From assembly GCF_029223885.1 (NCBI RefSeq), contig NZ_CP119409.1, forward strand, positions 522,001 to 586,000: a stretch of DNA of 64,000 nt. Reading direction: 5' to 3'. The translations under genes were made by a program, and so were the position numbers. Below the pieces are notes generated by a model. That model had not been told where the DNA came from. It saw nothing but the letters and a program-made list of their open reading frames with translations, and did no database searches. Below are positions 54,101 to 62,016 of this stretch, in pieces. This DNA is from Pararhizobium gei. GTDB lineage: Bacteria; Pseudomonadota; Alphaproteobacteria; Rhizobiales; Rhizobiaceae. The stretch's first letter is position 1, and every line of letters starts with the position of its first letter.

Positions 54101-56479
54101 AGCGCCACCCTTCAGCGTGTCGTTGCCGGAGCCGCCCCGGAGATCGAACCGCTCGGCCTCCTTAAAATACAGCGTCTGGCCGGCCTGGCCAAGAGCGGCA
54201 CCTGAACGCTGGTAGCTTTCCGAAAGCCCGATCACGGACGAAATGTTGGCGACGGTGTTGTTGTAAAGATCCTGATAGGTGATCGCCGTCGTCGCCGTCG
54301 ACCAATCCATGATCAGGAGATCGGTGCCCGAACCACCGTCGAAATTGTCAGTTCCTGTTCCCACATCGGCAAATAAGGCGACATCGTCGCCCGCGTGGCC
54401 GAAGACGGCGTCCTCGCCGGTTCCGGCGACGAAGCTGTCGTTTCCGTCCCTCGCGGGGTCGTTGGCGTTCGCACTGCCGGCATCCTCGTAAAACCGGACA
54501 TTATCGAGCAGCGTGCCGTGGGCATCGCCGCCGCCGATTTCCTGGAATGTCAAGCGGTTCTTGTCGGCCCCCGTGCCGGCGCCGCCATAGACGCCGATAT
54601 AATAGGTCGTGACGCCCGTGGTGGGCTCGACCGAGGTTGCGCCCCCGGCTGTGAGGCTGACCTTCGTTCCGCCCCAATAAACCTCGAACTCCGCATCGGC
54701 GCCCGCGACCTTGCGAACGTCGAAGGCCAGCCGATAGAGCTGACCGTTTATTGCATCGCCGACCACCTGGGTGATGGCGACGTTCGTGTTGGCCTGGTTG
54801 CCTTCGAGATCGACGCCGTAACGCCCCTCGGACGGAGAACCGGCGCTGCCGGTCTTGAACAGTTCGATGTTCGCTCCCGACAAGAGGCCCCAGCCATCGA
54901 GGGGGCGTGTCAGATAGCCGTAACCGTCCGCATCGAAGGTCGGCGCATAGACGGTCTCGAACCCACCGTTTCGGATGAGATTGCTGTGCGCGCCATAGAG
55001 CGTGTCGTTTCCGGCGCCGCCGTCGATCGCGTCATTGCCGAGACCGCCGCGCAGCACGTCGTCACCGTCCCCACCGGTCAGCGTGTCGTCGCCATCCGTG
55101 GATTCGGGCGTCTCGAAACTCGTTTCCGAGAACAGTCGATAACCCCGGAACATCGACATGGAATTGGCGACGAAAGTCGCGCCGTCCAGCCCGATGAGAT
55201 TCATGCCGCCCGCTGCGACGAGCGAACCGCCGCTGATGGCATATGAGCCCGAGAGGATCGAAGCCGATCCGCCGGCAAGGTTGAGAAGCGTGCTCCCGTC
55301 ATTGCCAATCAACGTGCTGCCGTCGTTGCCGATCAAGGCCGCGATCGACCTGCCAATGAGCGTGCTGCCGTCATTGCCGATCAGCGAGGCTCCGTCCTGA
55401 CCGATCAAGCCCGCTCCGTCACGGCTGATGATGCTGGCGCCGTCCTGGCCAATGAGTGTAGCAAGGTTCAGGTTGACGAGGCCGTCGATGAAGCCCGTGC
55501 CACTGATCGTGATAGGGTTCGCGCTCGCCACGCTCGTCAAGGTCACGGTGGAAAAGCCGTTCTGAAAGCTGGCCTCAAGTTCGAGGAGCGTACTCTCGCT
55601 GCTGGGGGTCGCGATTTCCGTGAGGTGGTAGCTACCGAGATTGTCGCCGACAAAGGACTTGACCTCCTCGAACTTGGTGCCGTCGTCCCGGATCCTCAGC
55701 GTCTGGGAGTAGGTGAGTTGGCCATGCGTGTAGAGATTGTTGGGTCCAAAAGGCGTTCCAGTACCCGCTGCCGGCTGTGAAAACCGCAGCTCGGTGTAGG
55801 AGCCATCCGCGCCGATGCTGCGGTAACGCTCAAGGCTACCGTCGGCGTAGAGCCGGAAGGAGACCGCGTCGTCGGCAGGAGGGTGGCCGGCCCCGCTGGT
55901 GTCCTGGGTTCCATCCGGTTTGATGTAGATGATGTCTGAGGCCCCATCGAGCCACTCGATCTTCATCTTCGCCTCGCCGGCACCATTCAAATATATGTAA
56001 GTCGTGTCGGCCGGCTGAATGCTGGCCTCAAGCTCGGGGGGCACACTCTCGCTGCCGGGATTGGCGATTTCCCTGAGGTGGTGGCTAGCGAGGTTGTCGC
56101 CGTCAAAGGACTTGACCTCCTCGAACTTGGTGCCGTCGTCCCGGATGCTCAGTATCTGGGAGTAGGTAAGTTGGCCATGCGTGTAGAGATTATCCGGTCC
56201 GAAAGGCGTTCCAGTTCCGGCTGCCGGCTGTGAAAACCACAGCCCGGTGTCGGCGCCATCTGCACCGATGCTGCGGTAATGCTCAAGGCTTCCGTCGGCA
56301 TAGAGCCGGAAGGCGACCGCGTCGGCAGCAGGAGGGTGGCCGGTACCGCTGGTGTCCTGAGTACCATCCGGTTTAAGGTAGACGATCTTCGAGGCCCCAT
56401 CGAGCCACTCGATCGTCATCTTCGCCTCGCCGGCATCATTCAGATAAATGTAGGTCGTATTGGCCGGGATGATCGCCAT
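48116..56479 (-). CDS. Giant RTX-repeat secreted protein, possible adhesin
   Basis: 2787 residues. In order: two copies of a 151-residue unit (1-302) with TYIYLN and AKM.IEWLDGAS motifs; eight-residue LIGNDGST-type repeats (about 337-398); first RTX block GGDGDDVLRGGLGNDAIDGG (about 465); a beta-sandwich-like domain with LIRNGGFETV (about 498-668); large modules with YSIFTSGF and YYKDPYD alternating with GNGGNDRLLTGKGAD-type RTX (about 1000-2050); 168-residue units with NDTYIVDNSGDVVVE (about 2060-2660); and a C-terminal end IFGLQGNDTLTGGTGSDTF, typical of type I secretion substrates. RTX nonapeptides bind calcium outside the cell. No secretion genes lie nearby. Flanked by IS5 remnants. Confidence 0.88.
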   Translation of the reverse strand: MAIIPANTTYIYLNDAGEAKMTIEWLDGASKIVYLKPDGTQDTSGTGHPPAADAVAFRLYADGSLEHYRSIGADGADTGLWFSQPAAGTGTPFGPDNLYTHGQLTYSQILSIRDDGTKFEEVKSFDGDNLASHHLREIANPGSESVPPELEASIQPADTTYIYLNGAGEAKMKIEWLDGASDIIYIKPDGTQDTSGAGHPPADDAVSFRLYADGSLERYRSIGADGSYTELRFSQPAAGTGTPFGPNNLYTHGQLTYSQTLRIRDDGTKFEEVKSFVGDNLGSYHLTEIATPSSESTLLELEASFQNGFSTVTLTSVASANPITISGTGFIDGLVNLNLATLIGQDGASIISRDGAGLIGQDGASLIGNDGSTLIGRSIAALIGNDGSTLIGNDGSTLLNLAGGSASILSGSYAISGGSLVAAGGMNLIGLDGATFVANSMSMFRGYRLFSETSFETPESTDGDDTLTGGDGDDVLRGGLGNDAIDGGAGNDTLYGAHSNLIRNGGFETVYAPTFDADGYGYLTRPLDGWGLLSGANIELFKTGSAGSPSEGRYGVDLEGNQANTNVAITQVVGDAINGQLYRLAFDVRKVAGADAEFEVYWGGTKVSLTAGGATSVEPTTGVTTYYIGVYGGAGTGADKNRLTFQEIGGGDAHGTLLDNVRFYEDAGSANANDPARDGNDSFVAGTGEDAVFGHAGDDVALFADVGTGTDNFDGGSGTDLLIMDWSTATTAITYQDLYNNTVANISSVIGLSESYQRSGAALGQAGQTLYFKEAERFDLRGGSGNDTLKGGALADVLAGNGGDDVLIGGGGVDEFLGGGGFDRAVVTLSGDGSNNVTLLLAQGSNTFFLSDGTKLSSIEAIDLEVGDGNDTLDVRGTVVNAVGIQSTDPLFKRTSTFFSGEGGNDTLKVDLATSYGAHFDGGTGTGDLLFMDWSRATQDVTRDANGGGYSSYSHTVTVVNHSTTHYYYTASFENVERFDLTGGTANDVLWGAAASDVIRTIGGRDVAHLGAGTDLLVVDYSTVAYSIFTSGFSVDATEGGYKGAYYKDPYDDGHRIDFFGAERFNVATGSADDRIITGDFADTVQGNGGNDRLLTGKGADTVDGGLGGDAWAADKSDATTAITLDLNLAGVQGTYAIGTASATLRGIDALGYYDGATQLFSTGAGNDVLTTSRGDFYDYIVTNGGNDTVTIFDGRDEVAMGAGTDTLVVDWSVLEADYSIFTSGFTGSLAAGYSGTYYKDPYDNGNRVIFSGVEHFIVTTDDADDRIVTGDFADTVQGNGGNDRLLTGKGADTVDGGLGGDAWAADKSDATTAITLDLNLAGVQGTYAIGTTSATLRGIDALGYYDGATQLFSTGAGNDVLTTSRGDFYDYIVTNGGNDTVTIFDGRDEVAMGAGTDTLVVDWSVLEADYSIFTSGFTGSLAAGYSGTYYKDPYDNGNRVIFSGVEHFIVTTDDADDRIVTGDGNDILDGNGGNDTFRTGKGADVVDGGVTVSGTTTITGSDRWQADKSAATGAIAINLTSAAVQGTYAIAGKTGSVRGIEALGTLDASGGVENFSTGAYNDNIITGADALADYIATNDGDDTVKVAGGRDQVHLGAGSDLLVVDYSTVAYSIFTSGFSVDATEGGYKGAYYKNPYDDGHHIDFFGAERFDVATGAADDRIITGDFADTVQGNGGNDRLLTGKGADTVDGGLGGDAWAADKSDATTAITLDLNLAGVQGTYAIGTTSATLRGIDALGYYDGATQLFSTGAGNDVLTTSRGDFYDYIVTNGGNDTVTIFDGRDEVAMGAGTDTLVVDWSVLEADYSIFTSGFTGSLAAGYSGTYYKDPYDNGNRVIFSGVEHFIVTTDDADDRIVTGDGNDILDGNGGNDTFRTGKGADVVDGGVTVSGTTTITGSDRWQADKSAATGAIAINLTSAAVQGTYAIAGKTGSVRGIEALGTLDASGGVENFSTGAYNDNIITGADALADYIATNDGDDTVKVAGGRDQVHLGAGSDLLVVDYSTVAYSIFTSGFSVDATEGGYKGAYYKNPYDDGHHIDFFGAERFDVATGAADDQVITGGGNDVLNGGMGADGLTGGNGDDTYVIDNVGDTVNETAGGGTADLVLASITYTLSAEVEKLTLTGTVAINGTGNGLANTITGNGAANLIDGGAGIDALIGGAGNDTYIVDNSGDVVVETSSGGTNDTVLVSVSYALGASAYVETLQTTLATGTGALNLTGNNLGQTITGNDGANIIDGKGGADTMTGRAGNDIYIVDNSGDKTIELAAGGIDTIQSGVTWTLATETEKLILLGTAAINGTGNGLANTITGNSAANLIDGGGGIDTLTGGNGNDTYIVDNSSDVVVETSSSGTNDTVLASVSYALGASAYVETLQTTLATGTGALNLTGNNLGQTITGNDGANIIDGKGGADTMTGRAGNDIYIVDNSGDKTIELAAGGIDTIQSGVTWTLATETERLILLGTAAINGTGNGLANTITGNSAANLIDGGGGIDTLTGGNGNDTYIVDNSNDVVVEISSGGTNDTVLASVSYALSGSAYVETLQTTLATGTGALNLTGNNLRQTITGNDGANIINGKGDADTMTGRAGNDTYIVDNSGDVVVETSSGGTNDTVLASVSYALSGSAYVETLQTTLATGTGALNLTGNNLGQTITGNAGQNQIFGFGGDDKIFGLQGNDTLTGGTGSDTFNFTTQLNSANNIDTIADFNVIDDTISLAKSIFSQLSTGTLNSAAFWASTAGIAQNGSHRIIYDTDSGALFYDADGNTSNGVAAVQFAKIAGGLALTNADFIIT
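48500..50130 (-). repeat. 504-bp tandem repeats in the RTX gene 3' part
   Basis: Near-identical 168-codon units recur at 504-bp spacing (for example 48981, 49485 and 49989), plus a shorter 240-bp duplication near 48600/48840. Each unit carries two haemolysin-type segments (NDTYIVDNSGD and GLANTITGN). The register stays in frame throughout. Confidence 0.85.
50319..53270 (-). repeat. 1182-bp tandem repeats in the RTX gene centre
   Basis: 50319-51500 and 51501-52682 are nearly identical at the nucleotide level (for example the start GTCGGCAGCACCTGTCGCAA at both). A third partial unit covers about 52683-53270. Each full unit equals 394 codons and consists of two roughly 195-residue modules (one with GSVRGIEALGTLDASGG, one with ATLRGIDALGYYDGATQ). 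Confidence 0.88.
55283..55470 (-). repeat. Octapeptide repeats in the RTX protein
   Basis: Eight successive eight-residue units of the form LIG(N/Q)DG(S/A)(T/S), with degenerate members ISRDGAGL and LIGRSIAA. They sit before the first RTX block. The 24-bp DNA unit is visible as repeated CTGCCGTCATTGCCGATCA. Confidence 0.8.
55574..56479 (-). repeat. 453-bp duplication at the RTX gene 5' end
   Basis: The first 151 codons are followed directly by a diverged copy (PANTTYIYLN at residue 5, PADTTYIYLN at residue 156). The copies share GTPFGPDNLYTHGQLTYSQ-type sequence. An N-terminal beta-rich domain duplicated in tandem. Confidence 0.85.
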
Positions 56480-56774
56480 CGGTGCACCAAATCCTCAAAT
56501 CATACAGGAACAGGCGGCCGCAAAGATGTGCAGCCGCTGTTGTTAAGTCTCAATACCGGATAATCTGGCCAGTACAGGCGTACACCATCACTAGTGAGGG
56601 GCTTGGTAATATTCGAGTTCTTTAATTTAGTATCATGTTGCTCGGCTCAGGAAAAGAGCTGTTAACGAAATATTAAGGCGTCGCATGCCTGGCAAGTCTC
56701 TCGATGACGCAGCGATGCATTCGGTGCGGAAATGGCGAAATCCCGGCTTGGACTCACGCTCCACAGTCAGCAGG

Positions 56775-56963
56775 CTATGCGCCTCCGCATAGCCGAGAAG
56801 CCTTCCATTCGCTGTGGTCTGAATAGAACCGGAATGCAAGGATCGTGCGATCCGGGCTGGTAGACAGGGTGTCGAGGGCAAGGCGCGCCAACTCTTCGTC
56901 GCCAGTTTCAATAGCCACGACCGCAGCACGTTTCAGCAACTCCACATCGCCAGGCGCCCATTT
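56775..56963 (-). pseudogene. Fragment of a TPR-like protein cut by an IS5 remnant
   Basis: A minus-strand frame reading GDVELLKRAAVVAIETGDEE then LARLALDTLSTSPD looks like tetratricopeptide helices. It is cut on its 5' side by the IS5 remnant starting at 56964 and has no proper C-terminal part beyond SRLCGGA. Probably debris carried with the RTX segment. Confidence 0.4.
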
Positions 56964-57486
56964 AAGAGACTGTTTGACAACTTGCGCTGATTTCTCTCTG
57001 TGATTCACGCTGCCGATGTGGACAGAAGAGAGCCGGGGCCGCATGGCCAGGATCGAGACGAAGACGAAGCGCTATCCGAGCGATCTGACGGATGAGGAAT
57101 GGTCGGCGGTCGAGCCGTTGATGCCGCCTGCCAGTGCGACGGCCGTCGCCGGGAGACGGACTTGTGCGAAATCCTCAATGCGATCCGCAAGCGGTGGCCG
57201 ACCATCAGGCACCTGTTTGCAGACGTGCGTATGACCGCCGGCAACTGCTCGATAAAGCAGAGTTCCTGAACTTCACCGTCGAGATCGTCCGGCGCACGGA
57301 CAACGGGTCCACAATCCTGCCAAGGCAATGGTTCGTGGGAACGAACCTTTGGGTGGATGACCCGATATCAACGCCTCGTGCGAGACTACGAAGCCCGCAT
57401 CGACCTCTCTGAGGCCATGATCTATGCCGCATTGAGCAGTTTAATCATCAGGCGAATAACGCACTGAAGTTGTCAAACGGGCTCTT
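56964..57486 (+). mobile_element. IS5-family insertion sequence remnant, right copy
   Basis: Terminal repeats AAGAGACTGTTTGACAAC (left) and AAGAGCCCGTTTGACAAC (right, inward) are present. The transposase keeps the N-terminal YPSDLTDEEWSAVEPLMP part and a C-terminal part (FTVEIVRRTDN, then WVDDPISTPR-type region ending AMIYAALSSLIIRR in a second frame), with the catalytic middle deleted. Same orientation as the left remnant at 47617. Confidence 0.82.
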
Positions 57487-57512
57487 AGAAGGGCCGCGCG
57501 CCACGGTCGAGG

Positions 57513-58142
57513 TTACTTGGTCCCATACATCCTGTCGCCGGCATCGCCAAGGCCCGGCACGATATAGCCCTGATCGTTCAGGTGGCTGTCGATTGCGGCT
57601 GTGTAGATTGGTACGTCGGGATGCACGTCGTGAAAGTTCTTTATGCCTTCCGGTGCGGCGAGCAGGCAGAGGAATCGCAGCTTCGTTGCGCCGCGCTCCT
57701 TGAGCTTGTCGATGGCGGCAATCGAGGAGTTGCCGGTTGCCAGCATGGGATCGACGACGATGACCAGCCGTTCAGACAGGCTGTCCGGCGCTTTGAAGTA
57801 ATATTCGACGGCCTCCAGCGTTTCGTGATCGCGATAAACGCCGACATGGGAGACGCGGGCGGAAGGGACGAGCTCCAGCATCCCCTCGAGCAAGCCGTTG
57901 CCGGCCCGCAGGATGGAAGCAAAGACCAGCTTCTTGCCTTCGAGCACCGGCGCCTTGATCTGCTGCATCGGCGTTTCGATGGTTTCCATCGTTAATTCAA
58001 GGTCGCGGGTGACCTCGTAGCAGAGCAGGGTGGAGATTTCACGAAGCAGCCGGCGGAAACCGGCGGTCGACGTCTCCTTCTTGCGCATGATGGTCAGCTT
58101 GTGCTGAACGAGCGGGTGATTGATGACTGTAACGCCGTCCAT
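57513..58142 (-). CDS. upp: Uracil phosphoribosyltransferase
   Basis: 209 residues, standard Upp length, from ATG 58142. Converts uracil and PRPP to UMP, salvaging the base released by deoA and other phosphorylases. PRPP loop [14 protein letters not shown]; conserved [20 protein letters not shown] and the C-terminal [18 protein letters not shown]. The frame is open to 58301, but that part runs past the conserved start [17 protein letters not shown]. Likely the last gene of deoB-add-upp. Confidence 0.96.
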   Translation of the reverse strand: MDGVTVINHPLVQHKLTIMRKKETSTAGFRRLLREISTLLCYEVTRDLELTMETIETPMQQIKAPVLEGKKLVFASILRAGNGLLEGMLELVPSARVSHVGVYRDHETLEAVEYYFKAPDSLSERLVIVVDPMLATGNSSIAAIDKLKERGATKLRFLCLLAAPEGIKNFHDVHPDVPIYTAAIDSHLNDQGYIVPGLGDAGDRMYGTK

Positions 58143-58297
58143 GGCAAGGCCCTCCGCGAAATCCGATAGTTCTCTTTTTTCCACAGAAGAGAGAGCCGCC
58201 GCAAGGGGCTGGCGGCGCTTTGCAGCGTCATCCCCAGCCCTCTGCCGGAGACCGACGACATGAGCGCGATTTCCCGTCACAGATCCCAGGCAAGACG

Positions 58298-59266
58298 TCA
58301 AAGGGATGCCAGAAGCCGCGCTCTGGTGGCTTCGTCGATAAAGGCGGCCTCTATGGCCGTGCGCGTCATGCCGTCGATCTGCTCGTCCGAAAAGTCCATG
58401 ACCTGCGAGGCGATCTCGTATTCCTGCCTAAGCGATGTGTGAAAAAACGGCGGGTCGTCCGAATTCAACGTGACACGGCACCCGGCGGCGTGAAGCGCGC
58501 GCAGCGGATGCGCGGTGAAATCCGGAAAAACCTGCAGCGACACATTCGATCCCGGGCAGGTTTCCAGCACCACGCCCTCATCCGCGATCCGCCTGACCAG
58601 GTCGTCATCCTCGATGGCGCGGACGCCGTGGCTGATGCGGGAGGGGCGGACATGATCGAGAGCGTCGCGCACGCTGAAGGCGCCGGCCATTTCCCCGGCA
58701 TGGATTGTGAGCCCGAGCCCGCTGTCGCGCGGAATATCGAAGGCGCGGGCGAAATCAGCCACGCTAAACAGGCGCTCGTCGCCGGCAAGGTTAAAGCCGG
58801 TGACCAGCGGATGCGTGCGTCTGGCGGCATAAAGCGCAGTGTGCTCGGCCGCCGAAGGGCCTAAGTGCCGGATGATGGTGATGATCATTCTGCCTTCGAT
58901 CCCGGTCTTTGCCCGGGCCGCTTCGATCCCGGCGGCCAGACCCGCGATATAGGCGTCACTGCCGATACCGATCGTATTGCCATGATCGGGCGAGACGATG
59001 ATCTCGCTATAGATCGTGCCGGCGTCGGCGAGTTCGGTAAGATATGTTTCGGCCAGGAGCGCGTAGTCCTCTTCAGTACGAAAGAGTTCCGCGACGGCGT
59101 CGTAGCATGTCAGGAACCGGCTGAAGTCTTCCCATACGTAAGTACCGTCCCGGATGATCCCGCTTACATCGACATTGTATTTGCGGGCCATCTGCAGGGC
59201 AAGCGCCGGTGAGGCAGCCCCCTCGATGTGACAATGCAACTCGGCCATTTTCAGATGCGCGGTCAC
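58298..59266 (-). CDS. add: Adenosine deaminase
   Basis: 322 residues. Converts adenosine and deoxyadenosine to inosine forms for the phosphorylase. Metal and catalytic motifs: ELHCHIEG (two His), TIHAGE (His and Glu), [10 protein letters not shown], and the Asp pair in NSDDPP. The GTG start at 59266 overlaps the deoB stop (GTGA), a sign of translational coupling; an ATG at 59248 is the alternative. Confidence 0.95.
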   Translation of the reverse strand: MTAHLKMAELHCHIEGAASPALALQMARKYNVDVSGIIRDGTYVWEDFSRFLTCYDAVAELFRTEEDYALLAETYLTELADAGTIYSEIIVSPDHGNTIGIGSDAYIAGLAAGIEAARAKTGIEGRMIITIIRHLGPSAAEHTALYAARRTHPLVTGFNLAGDERLFSVADFARAFDIPRDSGLGLTIHAGEMAGAFSVRDALDHVRPSRISHGVRAIEDDDLVRRIADEGVVLETCPGSNVSLQVFPDFTAHPLRALHAAGCRVTLNSDDPPFFHTSLRQEYEIASQVMDFSDEQIDGMTRTAIEAAFIDEATRARLLASL

Positions 59267-60483
59267 AGAAAGCTTCTCCCGTGGTGGCCGGGTGCAAGAC
59301 CCAGATATTTGGCGACGGTTTCGCCGATCCCGGCAAAACTCGGCAGAATTCCGATAGACCGGCTGCGAACGCCAGGGCCGAACATCAGAACCGGAACCCG
59401 CTCGCGCGTATGATCCGTGCCGCGCCAGGTCGGGTCGCAGCCGTGATCGGCTGTGAGAATGACGATATCGTCAGGTTTCAGTTTCCTATCCAGATCGGGA
59501 AGCCGCTGGTCGAATGCCTCAAGCGCCGCGGCATATCCGGCGACATCGCGGCGATGCCCGTACAGCATGTCGAAATCCACGAAGTTGGTGAAGACGAGAT
59601 CGCCTGATTGAGCCTCTTCCATCGCTCCCAACGTGGCATCGAACAGTTCCGTGTTCCCGTTTGCCTTGATCAGCCGTCCGATGCCCTGATGCGCGAAGAT
59701 GTCGGCGATCTTGCCGACGGCGTGAACTGTCCGACCTTCCCTCTGCAAGCGGTCTAGCAATGTCGGTTCGGGCGGCAGCACGGAATAGTCCCGACGGTTG
59801 CCGGTGCGCGCGAAATCCCTCGAGGCCTCACCGACGAAGGGGCGAGCTATCACCCGGCCGATATTGAAGTCGTCGAGCAGGCGGCGCACCGTCTGGCAAA
59901 AAGCCAGCAGCCGCTCCAGGCCGAAACTCCGTTCGTGGGCGGCAATCTGGAAGACGGAATCGGAGGAGGTGTAGCAGATCGGTTTGCCGCTGCGCATATG
60001 CTCCTCGCCGTATCGGGCAATGATATCCGTACCGGAGGCATGGCAATTGCCAAGAATTCCAGGCACTTCCCCCTCGCGACAGATTGCCTCGACCAGTTCA
60101 GGCGGGAAGGCATCGCCCTGCGAAGCGAAGTAGCCCCAGTCGAACCGAACTGGCGTTCCGGCGATCTCCCAGTGGCCCGAAGGCGTATCCTTGCCGCGTG
60201 AGACTTCGGTCGCGGCACCGTACATTCCAAAGACCCGCTGCGGCAGAGGCATCCCGGCGGGCAGACGGCCGGTGGCGAGCTTTGCGGCATGCAGCAGTCC
60301 AAGCGCCGACATGTTGGGAAGCGAAAGCGGCCCCGCGCGCAGTCCCAGGCGGTCGCCGGCCCCACCGGCGCAGAATTCCGCGATATGGCCGAGCGTATCG
60401 GCGCCCTCGTCGCCGAAGGCGCTGGCATCCGGCGCGCCGCCGATGCCGAAGGAATCAAGAACAAAAAGAAAGGCTCGCGCCAT
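59263..60483 (-). CDS. deoB: Phosphopentomutase
   Basis: 406 residues. Interconverts (deoxy)ribose 1- and 5-phosphate, linking the phosphorylases to deoC and the pentose phosphate pathway. Alkaline-phosphatase-like metal sites: [14 protein letters not shown] at the N-terminus and [20 protein letters not shown] at the C-terminus. ATG 60483. First gene of the deoB-add-upp unit. Confidence 0.96.
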   Translation of the reverse strand: MARAFLFVLDSFGIGGAPDASAFGDEGADTLGHIAEFCAGGAGDRLGLRAGPLSLPNMSALGLLHAAKLATGRLPAGMPLPQRVFGMYGAATEVSRGKDTPSGHWEIAGTPVRFDWGYFASQGDAFPPELVEAICREGEVPGILGNCHASGTDIIARYGEEHMRSGKPICYTSSDSVFQIAAHERSFGLERLLAFCQTVRRLLDDFNIGRVIARPFVGEASRDFARTGNRRDYSVLPPEPTLLDRLQREGRTVHAVGKIADIFAHQGIGRLIKANGNTELFDATLGAMEEAQSGDLVFTNFVDFDMLYGHRRDVAGYAAALEAFDQRLPDLDRKLKPDDIVILTADHGCDPTWRGTDHTRERVPVLMFGPGVRSRSIGILPSFAGIGETVAKYLGLAPGHHGRSFL

Positions 60484-60635
60484 CGGTCACCCGCAAAACC
60501 GCCAGCAGCCCCAGAGGCCGCGAATGCAGGACAAAAGTTGCCGCCCCGCACGATCATGCTGGCGACGAAAGCATCGAGAAATACTCTGTGGGCGAACAGA
60601 TTGCAATCTGGCCGCGGGTTGGGCGCAATGTCAGG

Positions 60636-61232
60636 TCAGGTGCAATCGGTGCACTTTATCTCTGTTCCGACGCGCTGGCGGAAATAGTAGGTTTTGGACA
60701 GGTTGATGGTTTTAATGTCGCTTCCTGCAAGACCGGGTGCAAAGAGCAGAAGTTCATGCGGCACCACCAGTTCGGAACGCACCAGAAAGGCGTTTACCGA
60801 TTTGATGTCGTTCGGAATCGAAATGACAGTTCCGATCTTGTAGGGCGTCGCACCATCTTCATCGCGCGACCAGGCGACGATACCTTTTCCGGGGCCGGTC
60901 ACCTTGATACCCGTCATTTTCAACGTGTAATTCGTCATCCCAAAGGGAGACATGACACTGGCGGCGACGTCCTTCATGCCGTCGAGGGTCTTTTTATCGA
61001 CTGTCTGCATTTGCGTCAGGACATCAGCCACGGTGCTCGATGCGCGTGACACCTTGCGTGCAGTGTTGAAGCCGACCGACATTTCGAAGGAGCCGAGATA
61101 AGCAACGATCAGCAGGGGCGCGACGATGGCGAATTCGATTGCGCCCGTACCACTGCGATCCCGCCAGAAATTTGCCAATCGTTGCGCATTCAGCGAAAAA
61201 GCGCAGAGACGAGAGCGGATAGCCTGTTTCAT
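60636..61232 (-). CDS. TadE/TadG-like pilus assembly protein
   Basis: 198 residues. Minor pseudopilin of the Tad (tight adherence) system. A cytoplasmic N-terminal part (about 26 residues) precedes the TadE motif GTGAIEFAIVAPLLIVAYLG with the Glu typical of pilin-like proteins; the rest is extracytoplasmic (VSRASSTVADVLTQMQTVDK). Lies 10 bp after the preceding tadE-like gene. Confidence 0.86.
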   Translation of the reverse strand: MKQAIRSRLCAFSLNAQRLANFWRDRSGTGAIEFAIVAPLLIVAYLGSFEMSVGFNTARKVSRASSTVADVLTQMQTVDKKTLDGMKDVAASVMSPFGMTNYTLKMTGIKVTGPGKGIVAWSRDEDGATPYKIGTVISIPNDIKSVNAFLVRSELVVPHELLLFAPGLAGSDIKTINLSKTYYFRQRVGTEIKCTDCT

Positions 61233-61242
61233 CCCGGTTTCC

Positions 61243-61863
61243 TCAATAGCTCTCGGTGCGGAAGGCTGCCGTGGCGACCATCAGGTAGTCCTTGGGCATG
61301 CTGGTGCCGGCAGGCCGCAAGTTGGTGATGAACGGGCGGACAAGGTCCGTGATGACTTCCCAGCGATAGTAGGCCCTGACAATAGTAATCGTCGTCGGCC
61401 CGCCGGGCGCAAATTTGAAGCCGCTGGTGTCGAGGTCCCCACTGGCGCCGCCGATCCGGGGAATGGCAGCCGGAATTTTTGAAAAGTCCGAGAAGCTGCG
61501 GACATCGACGAACAGTTTGGACGCGTTTTTCGCCTCCGTCGCCGAACAGGTCATCATGATCGAGATTTCCGCGCAGAAGGCTTTGCGGAAATCCTCTTTC
61601 GACATTGCCGCCGTTATTTCCCCCGTGCGCACCTTGCGGGCCATTGTTTCGGTCGCGGTGGCGAGAAGTTGCTCGCCGGCAAAGGCGACAAAGGTTTCGA
61701 GCGATGCGACAACAGCGACGAGAAAGGGAATAGCCAGGATCGCGAATTCGATGGATGACGAACCGGACCTGTCGCCGATCAGCCGACGCAACACTCCGCC
61801 GCGCGGTTTGCGTCTGGACACCGCGGCCGGGCCAGCATCTGTCATTTTCTGAGGGCTCAACAT
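61243..61863 (-). CDS. TadE-like pilus assembly protein
   Basis: 206 residues. Similar layout: basic N-terminal part (RRKPRGGVLRRLIGD), pilin-like motif GSSSIEFAILAIPFLVAVVA with the conserved Glu, then a soluble domain containing two cysteines (AFCAEISIMMTC). Precedes the other TadE/G gene by 10 bp; both likely form one unit with the CpaC-N protein upstream. Confidence 0.87.
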   Translation of the reverse strand: MLSPQKMTDAGPAAVSRRKPRGGVLRRLIGDRSGSSSIEFAILAIPFLVAVVASLETFVAFAGEQLLATATETMARKVRTGEITAAMSKEDFRKAFCAEISIMMTCSATEAKNASKLFVDVRSFSDFSKIPAAIPRIGGASGDLDTSGFKFAPGGPTTITIVRAYYRWEVITDLVRPFITNLRPAGTSMPKDYLMVATAAFRTESY

Positions 61864-62016
61864 CTCGTTCTTCCATCAACCACCATGGGAAGATGTATAT
61901 TAGATGCCGACTGTTGATATTTCGTATTCGCACAGATCAGAAATCTGAAGGAAAGTTTTAGCAAAGAAGTAACGATGCCGCGATGTGCCGGAGCGCTCTC
62001 CGCTCGCAGGTTGAAG

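Noticed and set aside
50315..54205. A 1296-residue open frame on the plus strand, antisense to the RTX gene
   Set aside because: It is the mirror of the low-stop, GC-rich RTX repeats; its translation is repetitive Val/Gly/Arg/Asp-rich sequence with no domain. The RTX frame explains the region completely.
48116..56479. The regular repeats were considered as a possible CRISPR or satellite array
   Set aside because: Repeat units are long, in frame, tandem without spacers and translate to calcium-binding RTX motifs.
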